DNA from: CAVWDU01 sp963840725
GTDB lineage: Bacteria > Pseudomonadota > Gammaproteobacteria > Pseudomonadales > Halieaceae
DNA length: 64,000 nucleotides
Assembly (NCBI GenBank): GCA_963840725.1
Contig: CAWIZY010000004.1
Span: 124,001 to 188,000 of the forward strand
Direction: 5' to 3'
In this document: positions 37,428 to 46,652 of the stretch, in pieces
Layout: each line of letters begins with the position of its first letter
Position numbering within the stretch: position 1 is the first letter of the stretch
Notes under the pieces: model-generated
The model's database searches: none
The model's input: only the letters and a program-made list of their open reading frames with translations
Told to the model about the DNA's origin: nothing
Made by a program: the position numbers and the translations under genes

Positions 37428-38825
37428 ATGGAGGCCAATAACCGGAAATCGATGGCTGCTGAATGGCGCGCGATGATCGCCATCGCCTGGCCCATGTTCA
37501 TTGCCCAACTGGCGCTGATCGGCACCGGTGTTGTCGATACCATCATGGCCGGCCACTACGGGGCCACGGACCTGGCTGCCATTGCGATCGGCTACAACAT
37601 CTGGCTGCCCATCTACCTGTTTTTCGTGGGTGTCATGCTCGGCGCCACTGCCATCGTGGCCCAGGATTTTGGTGCCGGGCGTCTGCAGGCAATCCGCGAT
37701 TCCCTGCCTCAGTCACTGTGGCTCTCACTCCTGGTAGGACTGATCGCCGCCCCGCTGTGTTATTTCAGTGATCCTCTGCTCAGCCTCCTCAACCTGGACA
37801 CGGTTACCCGCGTCAAGAGTCTGGACTATCTGCAGGCCGTGGCTTTTGGCATGCCCGCCGCTGCAGTGTTTCAGGCACTGCGCTGCCACACCCAGGGCAT
37901 AGGCATCATGAAACCTTTCGCCATCGCTGCGGTGATCGGCTTCTGTGCCAACATCCCGCTCAACTACGCCCTCATCTACGGACGACTGGGCGCACCCGAG
38001 CTGGGTGCCGCAGGCTGCGGCTGGGCCACTGCCATTTCCATGTGGCTGGCACCGGTGCTGATCACATTTCACATCACCCGAGCGGAGGCACTCAGACCCT
38101 ATTTGCCCCCGGCCCGATTCGCTTCACCTCAAGTGGCCGCCATGGCGGCCATCGCACGGATCGGGCTGCCCATTGGCGCGACCCTATTCCTGGAGGTGGC
38201 GGTTTTCTCGCTGGTAGCGCTGATGATCGCCACCCTGGGTAACACCGCAATGGCCGCTCACCAGATCGCGTTCAATGTTTGGGATGTCATCTACATGCCC
38301 TTGATCAGTATCGGCTCTGCGATGGCGACCCGTATCGGTCACGCCATCGGCGCTGGTGACCGTGACGGAGTCGGGGTTTCGATTCGCTGCGGCAGCCTGG
38401 CGACCCTCGCAGTGGCTCTGTTGTGTATGCTGGTCTTGCTAACGGCGCCCGTGCCTATCATCAAGGTGTACACCGAAGACCCCGCGATTCGCAGCATAGC
38501 GGTAGCCCTGATCAGGCTCGCGGCGCTGTTTATCCTGCTGGACGCAGTGCAGGTGGCCGCCTCATTCAGCCTGCGCGCCTTCAAGGAGACCCGCTACCCG
38601 TTCCTGGTGATGTGCCTCGCCTATTGGCTGTTGACCCTGCCGCTGGGCTACTGGTTGGGCCTGGTGCGCGCAGAGGGGGAACTGGATGGCACCCTCGGAT
38701 TCTGGCGCGCGATGATTATCGGGATCACAGTGTCCTCGGTGCTGATCGTCTGGCGCCTGCTGGTCGTACTGCGCAGGCCGCTACCCGACGATTTGCCAGA
38801 CAGTCAGACGCCGGGGGCGTTATGA
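37428..38825 (+). CDS. MATE family multidrug efflux transporter
   Basis: This is an Na+ or H+ coupled exporter of cationic drugs and metabolites in the NorM branch. The 465-residue protein has twelve hydrophobic segments in two pseudo-symmetric halves. MATE signatures are WPMFIAQLALIGTGVVDTIM near residue 23, FFVGVMLGATAIVAQDFGAG near 68 and the second-half LEVAVFSLVALMIATLGNTA near 255, followed by PLISIGSAMATRIGHAIGAG. It meets moeB tail to tail with 20 bases between. Confidence 0.93.
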   Translation: MEANNRKSMAAEWRAMIAIAWPMFIAQLALIGTGVVDTIMAGHYGATDLAAIAIGYNIWLPIYLFFVGVMLGATAIVAQDFGAGRLQAIRDSLPQSLWLSLLVGLIAAPLCYFSDPLLSLLNLDTVTRVKSLDYLQAVAFGMPAAAVFQALRCHTQGIGIMKPFAIAAVIGFCANIPLNYALIYGRLGAPELGAAGCGWATAISMWLAPVLITFHITRAEALRPYLPPARFASPQVAAMAAIARIGLPIGATLFLEVAVFSLVALMIATLGNTAMAAHQIAFNVWDVIYMPLISIGSAMATRIGHAIGAGDRDGVGVSIRCGSLATLAVALLCMLVLLTAPVPIIKVYTEDPAIRSIAVALIRLAALFILLDAVQVAASFSLRAFKETRYPFLVMCLAYWLLTLPLGYWLGLVRAEGELDGTLGFWRAMIIGITVSSVLIVWRLLVVLRRPLPDDLPDSQTPGAL

Positions 38826-38845
38826 CCCGGCGCTGAGACCACCGC

Positions 38846-39604
38846 TCAACTGCGACGCAAGGCAGCACAATCAGGGCAGGACTCTCGCACCGGCAGCGCC
38901 AGACGGTTGACCGCCAGGTTGCGTAAATCCAGCATCAATACGCTGCCGCGCAGCGGCTCACCGTAGCCGCTCAACAGCTTCAGTGCTTCCAGGGCCTGCA
39001 GTGACCCCAGTACCCCCACCACCGGCCCCAGCACACCGCTCTCACTGCAACTCAGTGCAGTGTCGCTACCCTCCCGGGGGTACAGGCAGCGGTAGCAGGG
39101 ACCGCCCCGAGCCGGATCGAACACGGCCACCTGCCCCTCGGCTCCCACCGCTGCGGCCGAGACCAGGGGCCTCGCGGCGGCGATACAGGCCCGGTTCAGT
39201 GCAAACCGGATGGGGAAATTGTCGGTGGCGTCCACGACCAGATCCACCCGTGGCACCAGGGTCGCGAGGTCTCGCTCACTCAGCCGGCGCTGGATAACTT
39301 CCACCTGGCAGTCGGCGCTAAGTGCCTTGATCGCGCCGGCGGCAGAACAGGCCTTATTGCTACCGATATCCGCTTCTGTATGCGCCAGCTGGCGCTGCAG
39401 GTTGGACAACTCCACCGCATCGCCATCCGCGAGTAGCAAGCGCCCCACCCCTGCCGCCGCCAGGTAGAGCGCGGCGGGGCTGCCCAGGCCACCCAGGCCG
39501 ACGACAAGCACCGCAGCAGCAGCCAAACGCTCCTGGCCAGCAACATCGAAATCTCGCACCAGAATCTGCCGCCCGTAGCGCTCCAACTGCTCGTCATCCA
39601 GCAC
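38846..39604 (-). CDS. moeB: Molybdopterin/thiamine sulfur-carrier adenylyltransferase (MoeB/ThiF type)
   Basis: Members activate the C-terminal glycine of MoaD or ThiS by adenylylation. It is 252 residues. The start LDDEQLERYGRQILVRDFDV and the nucleotide site VVGLGGLGSPAALYLAAAGV near 34 are clear, followed by the DGDAVELSNLQRQLAH block. Zinc cysteines are in CYRCLYP and CPDCAAL. MoeB and ThiF cannot be separated here; its place after prmC follows moeB in gammaproteobacteria. Confidence 0.9.
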   Translation of the reverse strand: MLDDEQLERYGRQILVRDFDVAGQERLAAAAVLVVGLGGLGSPAALYLAAAGVGRLLLADGDAVELSNLQRQLAHTEADIGSNKACSAAGAIKALSADCQVEVIQRRLSERDLATLVPRVDLVVDATDNFPIRFALNRACIAAARPLVSAAAVGAEGQVAVFDPARGGPCYRCLYPREGSDTALSCSESGVLGPVVGVLGSLQALEALKLLSGYGEPLRGSVLMLDLRNLAVNRLALPVRESCPDCAALRRS

Positions 39605-40421
39605 CCAGACATCCCCCGCTCACCCGCTCCAGTCCCGCAATATCGCAGCGTGTCTGTACCTGCTGGAAGCCGGCAGCCGACAATAGCTCGCGCACCGATG
39701 GGCCCTGATCATGGCCGTGTTCCAGCAACAACCAGCCCCCTGCATGCAAGTGCAGACCCGCGCCGTCAACCAATATAGCCAGGTCAGCGAGGCCCGCCCG
39801 CGCAGCCACCAGCGCGTCGGTGGGTTCGAAGCGGACGTCGCCGCGCTGCAGATGGGGGTCACCCGGGGCAATGTAGGGAGGATTGCCGACCAGCAGCTGA
39901 AACCGCCGGTCGCTGAGTGCCTGATACCAGTCGGACTCAAGGAACTGGACGCCAGGCAGGTTGAGCCGCGCAGCGTTGTCCCGCGCGACGCTCAAAGCCT
40001 CGCCGCTGGCATCCACAGCGGTTACGAGCCAGTCCGGACGCTCTGCGGCCAGGGCCAGAGCAATAGCCCCGCTCCCGGTGCCCAGATCCAACACCGCGGC
40101 CGCGGCGGGTAGCACCAGCTCCAGGGCCCATTCCACCAGCAGTTCCGTTTCGGGGCGCGGGATCAGGGTGCTCTCATTGACCGTGAGTGGCAGGGACCAG
40201 AACTCACGCTGACCCGTGAGATAGGCCACTGGTTGCCCGTCCGATCGCGCGCGCAGCAGTTGTCGGTACTGTTGGCCTTGGGTATCGCTGACTCGTGTCT
40301 CCGGCCAGCCGTACAGCCAGGTCCGTGACTTGCTCACACAGTGACAGAGCAGCACTTCCGCATCCCGTCGATCTACGGACTGCGCCGCCGCAAGCTGCAG
40401 CAGCTCGCGCACCGTCGCCAT
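39594..40421 (-). CDS. prmC: Release factor glutamine methyltransferase
   Basis: PrmC methylates the Gln of the GGQ loop in release factors RF1 and RF2. It is 275 residues. An N-terminal helical domain (VRELLQLAAAQSVDRRDAEV) leads to the SAM-binding motif VLDLGTGSGAIALALAAERP near 111 and the catalytic NPPY in LLVGNPPYIAPGD near 180. It directly follows prfA, its substrate's gene (stop and start share one base), and overlaps moeB by 11. Confidence 0.96.
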   Translation of the reverse strand: MATVRELLQLAAAQSVDRRDAEVLLCHCVSKSRTWLYGWPETRVSDTQGQQYRQLLRARSDGQPVAYLTGQREFWSLPLTVNESTLIPRPETELLVEWALELVLPAAAAVLDLGTGSGAIALALAAERPDWLVTAVDASGEALSVARDNAARLNLPGVQFLESDWYQALSDRRFQLLVGNPPYIAPGDPHLQRGDVRFEPTDALVAARAGLADLAILVDGAGLHLHAGGWLLLEHGHDQGPSVRELLSAAGFQQVQTRCDIAGLERVSGGCLGAG

Positions 40422-41506
40422 CAGTCCTCTGCCAGGGCTGCCAGCAGGTCCGCCTGGTACTCCCGGCGCAGCGGATCGATCACCGCCTCCATGTCCCCTT
40501 CCATCACCTCGGACAGCTTATAAAGCGTCAGATTGATCCGGTGGTCGGTAAGTCGGCCCTGAGGAAAATTATAAGTTCGGATGCGGTCAGAGCGGTCGCC
40601 CGTGCCCACCAGGTTGCGGCGCTCGGCGGCCTGGGCCTCGGCTTGCTGGTCCTGGGCACTACTCATCAGCTTGGCCTGGAGCAGGGACATGGCTCGCGCA
40701 CGGTTCTTGTGCTGGGATCGTTCATCCTGGCACTCCACCACGATCCCGCTGGGCAAGTGAGTCAGACGGACAGCCGAATCGGTCTTGTTGACATGCTGCC
40801 CACCCGCACCGGAGGCGCGGTAGGTGTCTACCCGGAGGTCGCCCTTGTTAATCTCGATCTCGTCCACTGCCTCGGGCTCGGGCATGATGGCCACCGTGCA
40901 GGCCGAGGTATGAATACGGCCCTGTGATTCAGTCTCAGGTACCCGCTGCACACGGTGCGCGCCGGATTCAAACTTCAGCCGGGCATAGACGTCCCGCCCC
41001 TCGACCCGGGTGATGACTTCTTTATAGCCTCCGTGCTCGCCGGGGCGCTCGGATAAAACCTCGATCCGCCAACCCTGGCGCTCCGCATACCGCGTGTACA
41101 TGCGCAGCAGGTCGCCGGAGAAAATAGCGGCCTCATCGCCCCCGGTGCCGGCGCGAATTTCCAAAAATACGTTGTTGGAATCGCGTGGGTCCCGGGGCAA
41201 CAGCAGGGTCTGCAACTCCCGCTCGAGCGCCTCCAGACGCTCACCACCGCTGTCCAGTTCCTCCCTGCCCATCTCCTGCAGATCGGGGTCACTCTCCTGG
41301 AGCATCAGCCTGGCCTCATCCAGGTCACGTTGGACCCGGGTGTAGTCTGCATAGCACTTGACGACCGTTTCCAGTTCGGAGTACTCACGCGAGAGTTCAC
41401 GAAACCGATTCTGATCGGCGATCGTCTCGGCGTCACCGAGCAGCGCCGACACCTCTTCATGGCGATCGGTCAGCGCATCCAGTTTGCCAAGCAGTGAGGC
41501 TTTCAT
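40421..41506 (-). CDS. prfA: Peptide chain release factor 1
   Basis: RF1 ends translation at UAA and UAG. It is 361 residues. The catalytic loop YRASGAGGQHVNKTDSAVRL near residue 225 contains GGQ. The stop-codon recognition domain precedes it, and the domain after carries HKNRARAMSLLQAKL. Its start overlaps hemA by 4 bases in the standard hemA-prfA-prmC order. Confidence 0.97.
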   Translation of the reverse strand: MKASLLGKLDALTDRHEEVSALLGDAETIADQNRFRELSREYSELETVVKCYADYTRVQRDLDEARLMLQESDPDLQEMGREELDSGGERLEALERELQTLLLPRDPRDSNNVFLEIRAGTGGDEAAIFSGDLLRMYTRYAERQGWRIEVLSERPGEHGGYKEVITRVEGRDVYARLKFESGAHRVQRVPETESQGRIHTSACTVAIMPEPEAVDEIEINKGDLRVDTYRASGAGGQHVNKTDSAVRLTHLPSGIVVECQDERSQHKNRARAMSLLQAKLMSSAQDQQAEAQAAERRNLVGTGDRSDRIRTYNFPQGRLTDHRINLTLYKLSEVMEGDMEAVIDPLRREYQADLLAALAED

Positions 41507-42879
41507 TGCAGAGTGGGTCGCAGCCCTTCGGTATTCGCGGCTGGCCCTTCACTGCCGTCCAGGGTCGGGGCGGCCCGCTCAGTGGCGGCAGGGGGCGCCT
41601 GGGATTCCCCTGCGGGCGGCAAGCCCAGCAGTCGGCGGGCGCTGTCCAACTGGTCCTGACGGCCCTTGGCGCTGGCGCGTTTCAGTCCAGCAGTAGGTGC
41701 GTGAATCAATTTGTTGGTTATCCCCCTGGCGATCTGGTTCAGCACTTCTCTGGGGTCTTCGCCGCGACTGAGTGACCGCAGAGCCCGCTGCAGCTCGTGG
41801 TCGCGCAAACGCTCCGCCATCATCCGGTATTCCTTTACCGTATCAACCGCCGCCAGGCTGCGCATCTCTTCCATGCAAAGGGCCACACCCTCGGCAATAA
41901 TGGTGTCTGCCTTGCCGGCCTCACTCTGCCGGTTGCGCAGATTCTCGTCGACGATCTCGCGCAGATCATCAACGCTGTAAAGATAAATATCGCGCAGATC
42001 GCCCACCTGTGACTCGATATCACGGGGTACTGCGATATCGACCATCAGCATAGGTCGGTGCCTGCGGGCTTTGAGTGCCTGCTCAACCGCACCCTTGCCC
42101 AGGATAGGCAGCTGGCTGGCTGTTGAAGTGATGACGATATCGGCGTGGGGCAGTGCCTGCGGTATGTCTGCCAGCAACACCGCCTCAGCGGAAAACTTCT
42201 GCGCCAGTTCTCGGGCCCGGCCGAGCGTACGGTTGGCAATCACGATTTTCTTGACCCCCGCGTCGATAAGATGGCGGGTCACCAGCTCGATCGTTTCTCC
42301 GGCTCCGACCAGCAACGCGCTGCAGTCACGCAGGTCAGAAAAGATGTGTCCGGCCAAATTCACCGCGGCATAGGCTACCGAGACCGGGTTCTCGCCGATA
42401 GCTGTATCGGTACGAACTCGCTTGGCGACACTGAAGGCACGCGGAAACAGACGCCCAAGTTCACTGCCGACAGTGCCGGCATCCCGGGCCACGGCAAAAG
42501 CCGACTTCATCTGGCCAAAAATCTGCGGCTCGCCCAGCACCATCGAATCCAGCCCACTGGCCACCTGCACAATGTGCTGCAGTGCCGCCTCCCCCTCGAA
42601 GTGGTAGGCGCTTTGACGCAATTCCCCAACTGACAGGTGATGATAATTGGCCAACCAGTCGATGAGTTGCATCGCTTTGCCGTCGAGGGACTCCCTGGCA
42701 GGGCCGATCGCGTAGATTTCCGTTCGGTTACAGGTGGAGAGGATAACCAGTTCCTCGCAGTTCGCCGCTGCACAAGCATCTACCAGCGCTTCACTGGCCT
42801 GCTCGGGAGCAAAGGCAACCCGTTCGCGGACTTCAACGGCTGCGGAGTTGTGGTTGATGCCAAGGGCAATCAGATTCAT
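41503..42879 (-). CDS. hemA: Glutamyl-tRNA reductase
   Basis: HemA reduces Glu-tRNA to glutamate-1-semialdehyde, the first committed step of tetrapyrrole synthesis. At 458 residues it is somewhat long. The catalytic Cys is in LVILSTCNRTEIYAI near residue 50. YHFEGEAALQHIVQVASGLD, GEPQIFGQMKSAF and the NADPH site LLVGAGETIELVTRHL follow. After the C-terminal dimer domain (IARGITNKLIHAPTAGLKRA) come about 45 Pro/Ala-rich residues of low complexity, which explain the extra length. Confidence 0.96.
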   Translation of the reverse strand: MNLIALGINHNSAAVEVRERVAFAPEQASEALVDACAAANCEELVILSTCNRTEIYAIGPARESLDGKAMQLIDWLANYHHLSVGELRQSAYHFEGEAALQHIVQVASGLDSMVLGEPQIFGQMKSAFAVARDAGTVGSELGRLFPRAFSVAKRVRTDTAIGENPVSVAYAAVNLAGHIFSDLRDCSALLVGAGETIELVTRHLIDAGVKKIVIANRTLGRARELAQKFSAEAVLLADIPQALPHADIVITSTASQLPILGKGAVEQALKARRHRPMLMVDIAVPRDIESQVGDLRDIYLYSVDDLREIVDENLRNRQSEAGKADTIIAEGVALCMEEMRSLAAVDTVKEYRMMAERLRDHELQRALRSLSRGEDPREVLNQIARGITNKLIHAPTAGLKRASAKGRQDQLDSARRLLGLPPAGESQAPPAATERAAPTLDGSEGPAANTEGLRPTLQ

Positions 42880-43266
42880 CGGGCGTTAATGTCCTGTGCG
42901 GTTGGTTCGCATGGTTGCAGCGCGTTCTGAGTCTGCCGCCGGCACGCTAGCCGCTGCACAGGGCTGTCGCGGCACTAAGGCCAGCAGCCCGTTGCACGCG
43001 GCAGTTCCGCCTGTGCGTCCGCAAGATTAAAGGTTCCCCCGATGCGGTGCAGATCTCAAAAATGCAGGCAGGGTCACCCCTCAGTGCGGCAAAGCTCCCA
43101 GCGTTGGCACCTTACCATGTTTGCCAAAACCGCCGCAATTTTAACAAGTTAGCACCCGCCGCCGCCTGCTCGAACAAGATCTGGAAACCGCATGGACACG
43201 GCCTTGGGTTTAAGCCATTTTCTATGTCATTATTAGCAGTCGTACTTAGCTGGACCCACACCGTTG
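42880..43266. other. Divergent intergenic region between hemA and the TPR-lolB genes
   Basis: This 387-base stretch should contain the promoters of two divergent operons. I see no gene. On the plus strand TTGGGT and TCATTA, spaced 17 bases and ending about 28 bases before the TPR gene, form a weak promoter candidate. Confidence 0.4.
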
Positions 43267-45612
43267 ATGATCCGTATCACCTCTCTTGCCCTCATCCTGC
43301 TGCTCGCCGCCTGCGCCAGCCAGGTGCCGGACGAATCTGCGATGGTGCCCGTTGTGCCGCAGCCCCCGGCAGAGCCAGCCCCTGTGGTTGAAAGATCTAT
43401 CCCCCCGGACAGTGTCTATGCCCTGCTGGTAGCCGAGTTCGCCCTGCGCCGTCAGGCGTACGACTTTGCGCTGGATCGCTACCTGGAACTGGCACCCGTA
43501 CTGCGCGACCCCGGGGTCAGTGCCCACACCACTCACCTCGCCCAGTTTCAGCGCCGGGAGGCCGATGCATTTGAAGCAGTGTCTCTGTGGGCCGAGTTGG
43601 AGCCCGGCAACGTGGAAGCCAACTCGACGCTGGCCCTGCTCCTCGCCCGACAAGGCCAAACCGTTGCAGCGGCGGCGCACCTCGGAGCGGTAGCGCGCAA
43701 CGGCGGTAAAGCCAACTTTCCGGTCCTGCTCAACGGGTTCTCACAGCTTAGCCCCCAGCAACAATCCGAGCTCACGGCTAACATCAATGCACTCGCGGTG
43801 GAGTTCCCGCAGGACACCGAGCTGCTGCTGGCCCAGGCGCTGCTGTTGGATGAACTGGGCCAGGAAGAACAGGCGGTGGATACGCTGCAGACCCTTTTTG
43901 ACCTCGACCCCCAGAACAACCAGGCCGTGCTACTGGAGGCTAAACTGCTGCAGGAGACCGGTGCCAGGAGACCCCTGCGCCGCCTTGAGGCCGTACTGGA
44001 AGACGAGCCTGAAAACAGCAAGCTGCGGCTGCAATACGCCAGGATGCTCACCCGTGACGATATGGAGGCGGCGCGCGAGCAGTTTGAGATTCTCGCTTCC
44101 CAGGCCCCGCAAGACAGCCAGCTGCTGCTCTCCCTGGCACTTATCAACCGGGAAATCGGCGATAACCTGACCGCGAAGGCCTATTTGCGACGGATGCTTG
44201 AACTGCGGCAACAGGAAGGCCAGGCACATTTTTTCCTGGGCCAGATCGCAGAGGATGACGGCGAAGTCGAGAGCGCTCTTTACAATTACACCAAGGTGAA
44301 GGATGGCCGTGAGTTCTACAGTGCCAATGCGCGTATCGGCCAGATCTATCTCGACCGAGCCCAGGCAGAGCAACTCAGCGCCTATTTCAACCAACTACGC
44401 AGCCGTTATCCGGATCGCAGTGAGCGACTCTTTGGTATCGAGGCCGACCTCCTGAGCCGGTCGGGAGACCTGGACAACGCCGTGGCGGTGCTGACGCGCG
44501 GGCTCGATGAGTTACCCCAGTCGGCATCCATGCGCTACACTCGCGCGATGCTGGGCGAGCAGCAGAACAATCTCGCGCTACTGGAAAGTGACCTCCGGGC
44601 GATTATCGCCAACGACCCGGATAACGCCACCGCACTGAACGCACTGGGCTATACCCTGGCTGACCGCACCCAGCGCTATGACGAGGCCCAGGCACTGATC
44701 AGCCGCGCCCTCGCCCTGCAACCGCAGGAGCCTGCCATTCTCGACAGCATGGGCTGGGTGCTCTATCGCCAGGGTGACTACCAGGAATCTATCCGCTATC
44801 TCAGGCTGGCCTATGAGAGCTTTCCCGATCCCGAGGTGGCGGCGCATCTGGGTGAGGTGCTGTGGGCCAGCGGTGACACCAGAGCCGCAATGGAGGTCTG
44901 GGAACACGCCCTCGAGAAAGACCCTGACCACCAGGTGCTGGTGAGCACCATCCGCGCGCTTGCGCACCCGCGAGCCGGCGACTCCCACTTAGTGCACCGC
45001 CTGCCCGTCCGCATGGGGGCCCGGTGTTTCATCCACTTGCTGCTCACCGTTACCCTGGTTGGCTGTGCCCTGCAGGGTGGCGCCCCACAGCAAAGCCCGG
45101 GGTGGAACCAGCGCATCATCGAACTGAGCCAGTTTGACCAGTGGCAGGCAGAGGGCAAGCTGGCCCTGCGCACGGCCGATCGCGCCGAATCGGTGAGTCT
45201 GAACTGGGAGCAAAGGCGATTGCAGACCCGGCTGCGTTTGAGCGGGCCGATGGGCCTCAACACGACCAGCGTCTACAGCAATGGCAGTATCCTGGAGCTG
45301 CGAGAGGGTGACGAAGAACCGCGCCGCTGGGACATATCGAGCCCCGAGGCCATGGCAGAGAATACGGGCTGGGACCTGCCCCTGCAGGCGCTGCCGCACT
45401 GGCTCAAGGGCGTGCCCAGCCCCTCGGACGATGTGCACGGCCTGGTACTCGAGGACAACCGGGCCAGGAGCTTTCTGCAGCATGACTGGCAGGTAGACTA
45501 CCAGGAATACCGCCAGTTTCAGGAGCTGACTCTACCCACTCGACTACAAATCTCCCGGGGCGCCACCCGGGTGCGCCTGATCATTCGCCAGTGGACAGCG
45601 CTCGCCGAATGA
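43267..45612 (+). CDS. TPR lipoprotein whose reading frame continues into LolB
   Basis: The first about 575 residues are a lipoprotein with tetratricopeptide repeats, like the protein encoded before lolB in pseudomonads. The signal peptide is SLALILLLAACAS with the lipobox Cys near residue 16. TPR-type helices run from about residue 45 to 575, for example ALNALGYTLADRTQRYDEAQ and PAILDSMGWVLYRQGDYQES. No stop occurs before a second, complete signal peptide and LolB. The join may be a lost stop or frameshift near 44.95-45.01 kb, or a genuine fusion; see the findings. The ATG at 43267 is preferred over TTG 43264. Confidence 0.8.
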   Translation: MIRITSLALILLLAACASQVPDESAMVPVVPQPPAEPAPVVERSIPPDSVYALLVAEFALRRQAYDFALDRYLELAPVLRDPGVSAHTTHLAQFQRREADAFEAVSLWAELEPGNVEANSTLALLLARQGQTVAAAAHLGAVARNGGKANFPVLLNGFSQLSPQQQSELTANINALAVEFPQDTELLLAQALLLDELGQEEQAVDTLQTLFDLDPQNNQAVLLEAKLLQETGARRPLRRLEAVLEDEPENSKLRLQYARMLTRDDMEAAREQFEILASQAPQDSQLLLSLALINREIGDNLTAKAYLRRMLELRQQEGQAHFFLGQIAEDDGEVESALYNYTKVKDGREFYSANARIGQIYLDRAQAEQLSAYFNQLRSRYPDRSERLFGIEADLLSRSGDLDNAVAVLTRGLDELPQSASMRYTRAMLGEQQNNLALLESDLRAIIANDPDNATALNALGYTLADRTQRYDEAQALISRALALQPQEPAILDSMGWVLYRQGDYQESIRYLRLAYESFPDPEVAAHLGEVLWASGDTRAAMEVWEHALEKDPDHQVLVSTIRALAHPRAGDSHLVHRLPVRMGARCFIHLLLTVTLVGCALQGGAPQQSPGWNQRIIELSQFDQWQAEGKLALRTADRAESVSLNWEQRRLQTRLRLSGPMGLNTTSVYSNGSILELREGDEEPRRWDISSPEAMAENTGWDLPLQALPHWLKGVPSPSDDVHGLVLEDNRARSFLQHDWQVDYQEYRQFQELTLPTRLQISRGATRVRLIIRQWTALAE
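45013..45612 (+). CDS. lolB: Outer-membrane lipoprotein insertion protein LolB
   Basis: LolB accepts lipoproteins from LolA and inserts them into the outer membrane. From the ATG at 45013 it is 199 residues. The signal is MGARCFIHLLLTVTLVGCAL with the lipobox LVGC. The body shows WQAEGKLALRTADRAESVSL, LRLSGPMGLNTTSVYSNGSI and HDWQVDYQEYRQFQELTLPT, all typical. It normally precedes ispE, as here. A second signal peptide here argues that LolB is a separate protein despite the open frame upstream. Confidence 0.88.
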   Translation: MGARCFIHLLLTVTLVGCALQGGAPQQSPGWNQRIIELSQFDQWQAEGKLALRTADRAESVSLNWEQRRLQTRLRLSGPMGLNTTSVYSNGSILELREGDEEPRRWDISSPEAMAENTGWDLPLQALPHWLKGVPSPSDDVHGLVLEDNRARSFLQHDWQVDYQEYRQFQELTLPTRLQISRGATRVRLIIRQWTALAE

Positions 45613-45621
45613 AGCTCTCAG

Positions 45622-46435
45622 ATGCCCGCACCCGCCAAACTCAACCTGTTTCTGCATATTACCGGCCGCCGGCCAGACGGCTACCACAGCCTGCAAACGG
45701 TTTTTCAGCTACTGGACTGGGGCGACAGCCTGCGACTTCGACACCAACGAAGCGGGGTCAGTTACCCTGGACTGCGGCGGCACAACCTGTGATCTGGACG
45801 ATAACCTGATCCTGCGGGCGGCCCGGGCGCTGCCGCCTTCGGACCGCGGAGTGCACATATCAGGCTCCACAAACATATCCCCGCCGGGGGCGGGCTGGGC
45901 GGGCGGCAGTTCCGATGCCGCCACCACACTACTGGCCCTCAACCAGCTCTGGGGCCTCGGCCTGGCAACCGAACAACTGCAGGCCATCGGCGCCAGCTGG
46001 GCGCCGACGTACCGGTATTCGTCGCTGGCCACAGCGCCTGGGCGGAGGGCATTGGCGAGCAATTGACGCCGCTGGAACTGCCCCGGCGTTGGTTTCTGGT
46101 GGTCGACCCGGGCTGCGCGGTGGCTACAGCGGAAATATTTTCCCATTCGTGAATTGACACGAGACACCTCTCCGATCAAAATAGCCGCCGTTTTTGAGGG
46201 GTCCTTCCCGAAACGATTGCCAGCCTGTTGTCAGGCGCCTTTATCCTGAAATAGATAAAGCTTTGAATTGGCTTGAAAATTTTGGGGAGGCCAGGGTAAC
46301 GGGAACCGGTGCCTGCGTGTTCGCCAGCTTCGCTACGGAGAGTGAGGCGCAGAGCGTACTGAAGCAGGCTGCCGGCACATTGGCACGGGATACGTGGCCC
46401 AGGGAGTCAACAGTTCCCCGCCATCGAAGCACTGA
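45622..46435 (+). pseudogene. ispE: 4-diphosphocytidyl-2-C-methyl-D-erythritol kinase (IspE), several frameshifts
   Basis: IspE phosphorylates CDP-methylerythritol in the MEP isoprenoid pathway. Conserved pieces occur in order but in different frames: MPAPAKLNLFLHITGRRPDG from 45622, then NLILRAARALPPSDRG near 45.8 kb, GGSSDAATTLLALNQLWGLG near 45.9 kb, and WLENFGEARVTGTGACVFAS near 46.29 kb. The last frame ends in GYVAQGVNSS at 46435. At least four single-base shifts are needed (near 45.73, 45.87, 45.90 and 46.00 kb). The gene is normally essential and sits between lolB and tRNA-Gln/prs as expected, so read errors are likely. Confidence 0.85.
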
Positions 46436-46456
46436 GTTAAACACCGACAAGATTAT

Positions 46457-46531
46457 TGGGGTGTCGCCAAGTGGCAAGGCACCGGGTTTTGATCCCGGCA
46501 TTCGCAGGTTCGAATCCTGCCACCCCAGCCA
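46457..46531 (+). tRNA. tRNA-Gln (anticodon UUG)
   Basis: A 75-base cloverleaf with acceptor TGGGGTG/CACCCCA, discriminator G and encoded CCA. The anticodon loop TTTTGAT gives TTG. The T arm has the standard GGTTCGAATCC. Its place between ispE and prs is conserved in gammaproteobacteria. Confidence 0.97.
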
Positions 46532-46652
46532 TATCGCGTCGCGGCGTTCTGCCAATAGCGGGCCCGGTAAAGTATAGCTAGCCCGCGAGCAAGGCGTTCA
46601 GGGTTATCGGCCTGAGCGCACCTAACCCAGCCAGCACAGAAGGTACTCCCCA

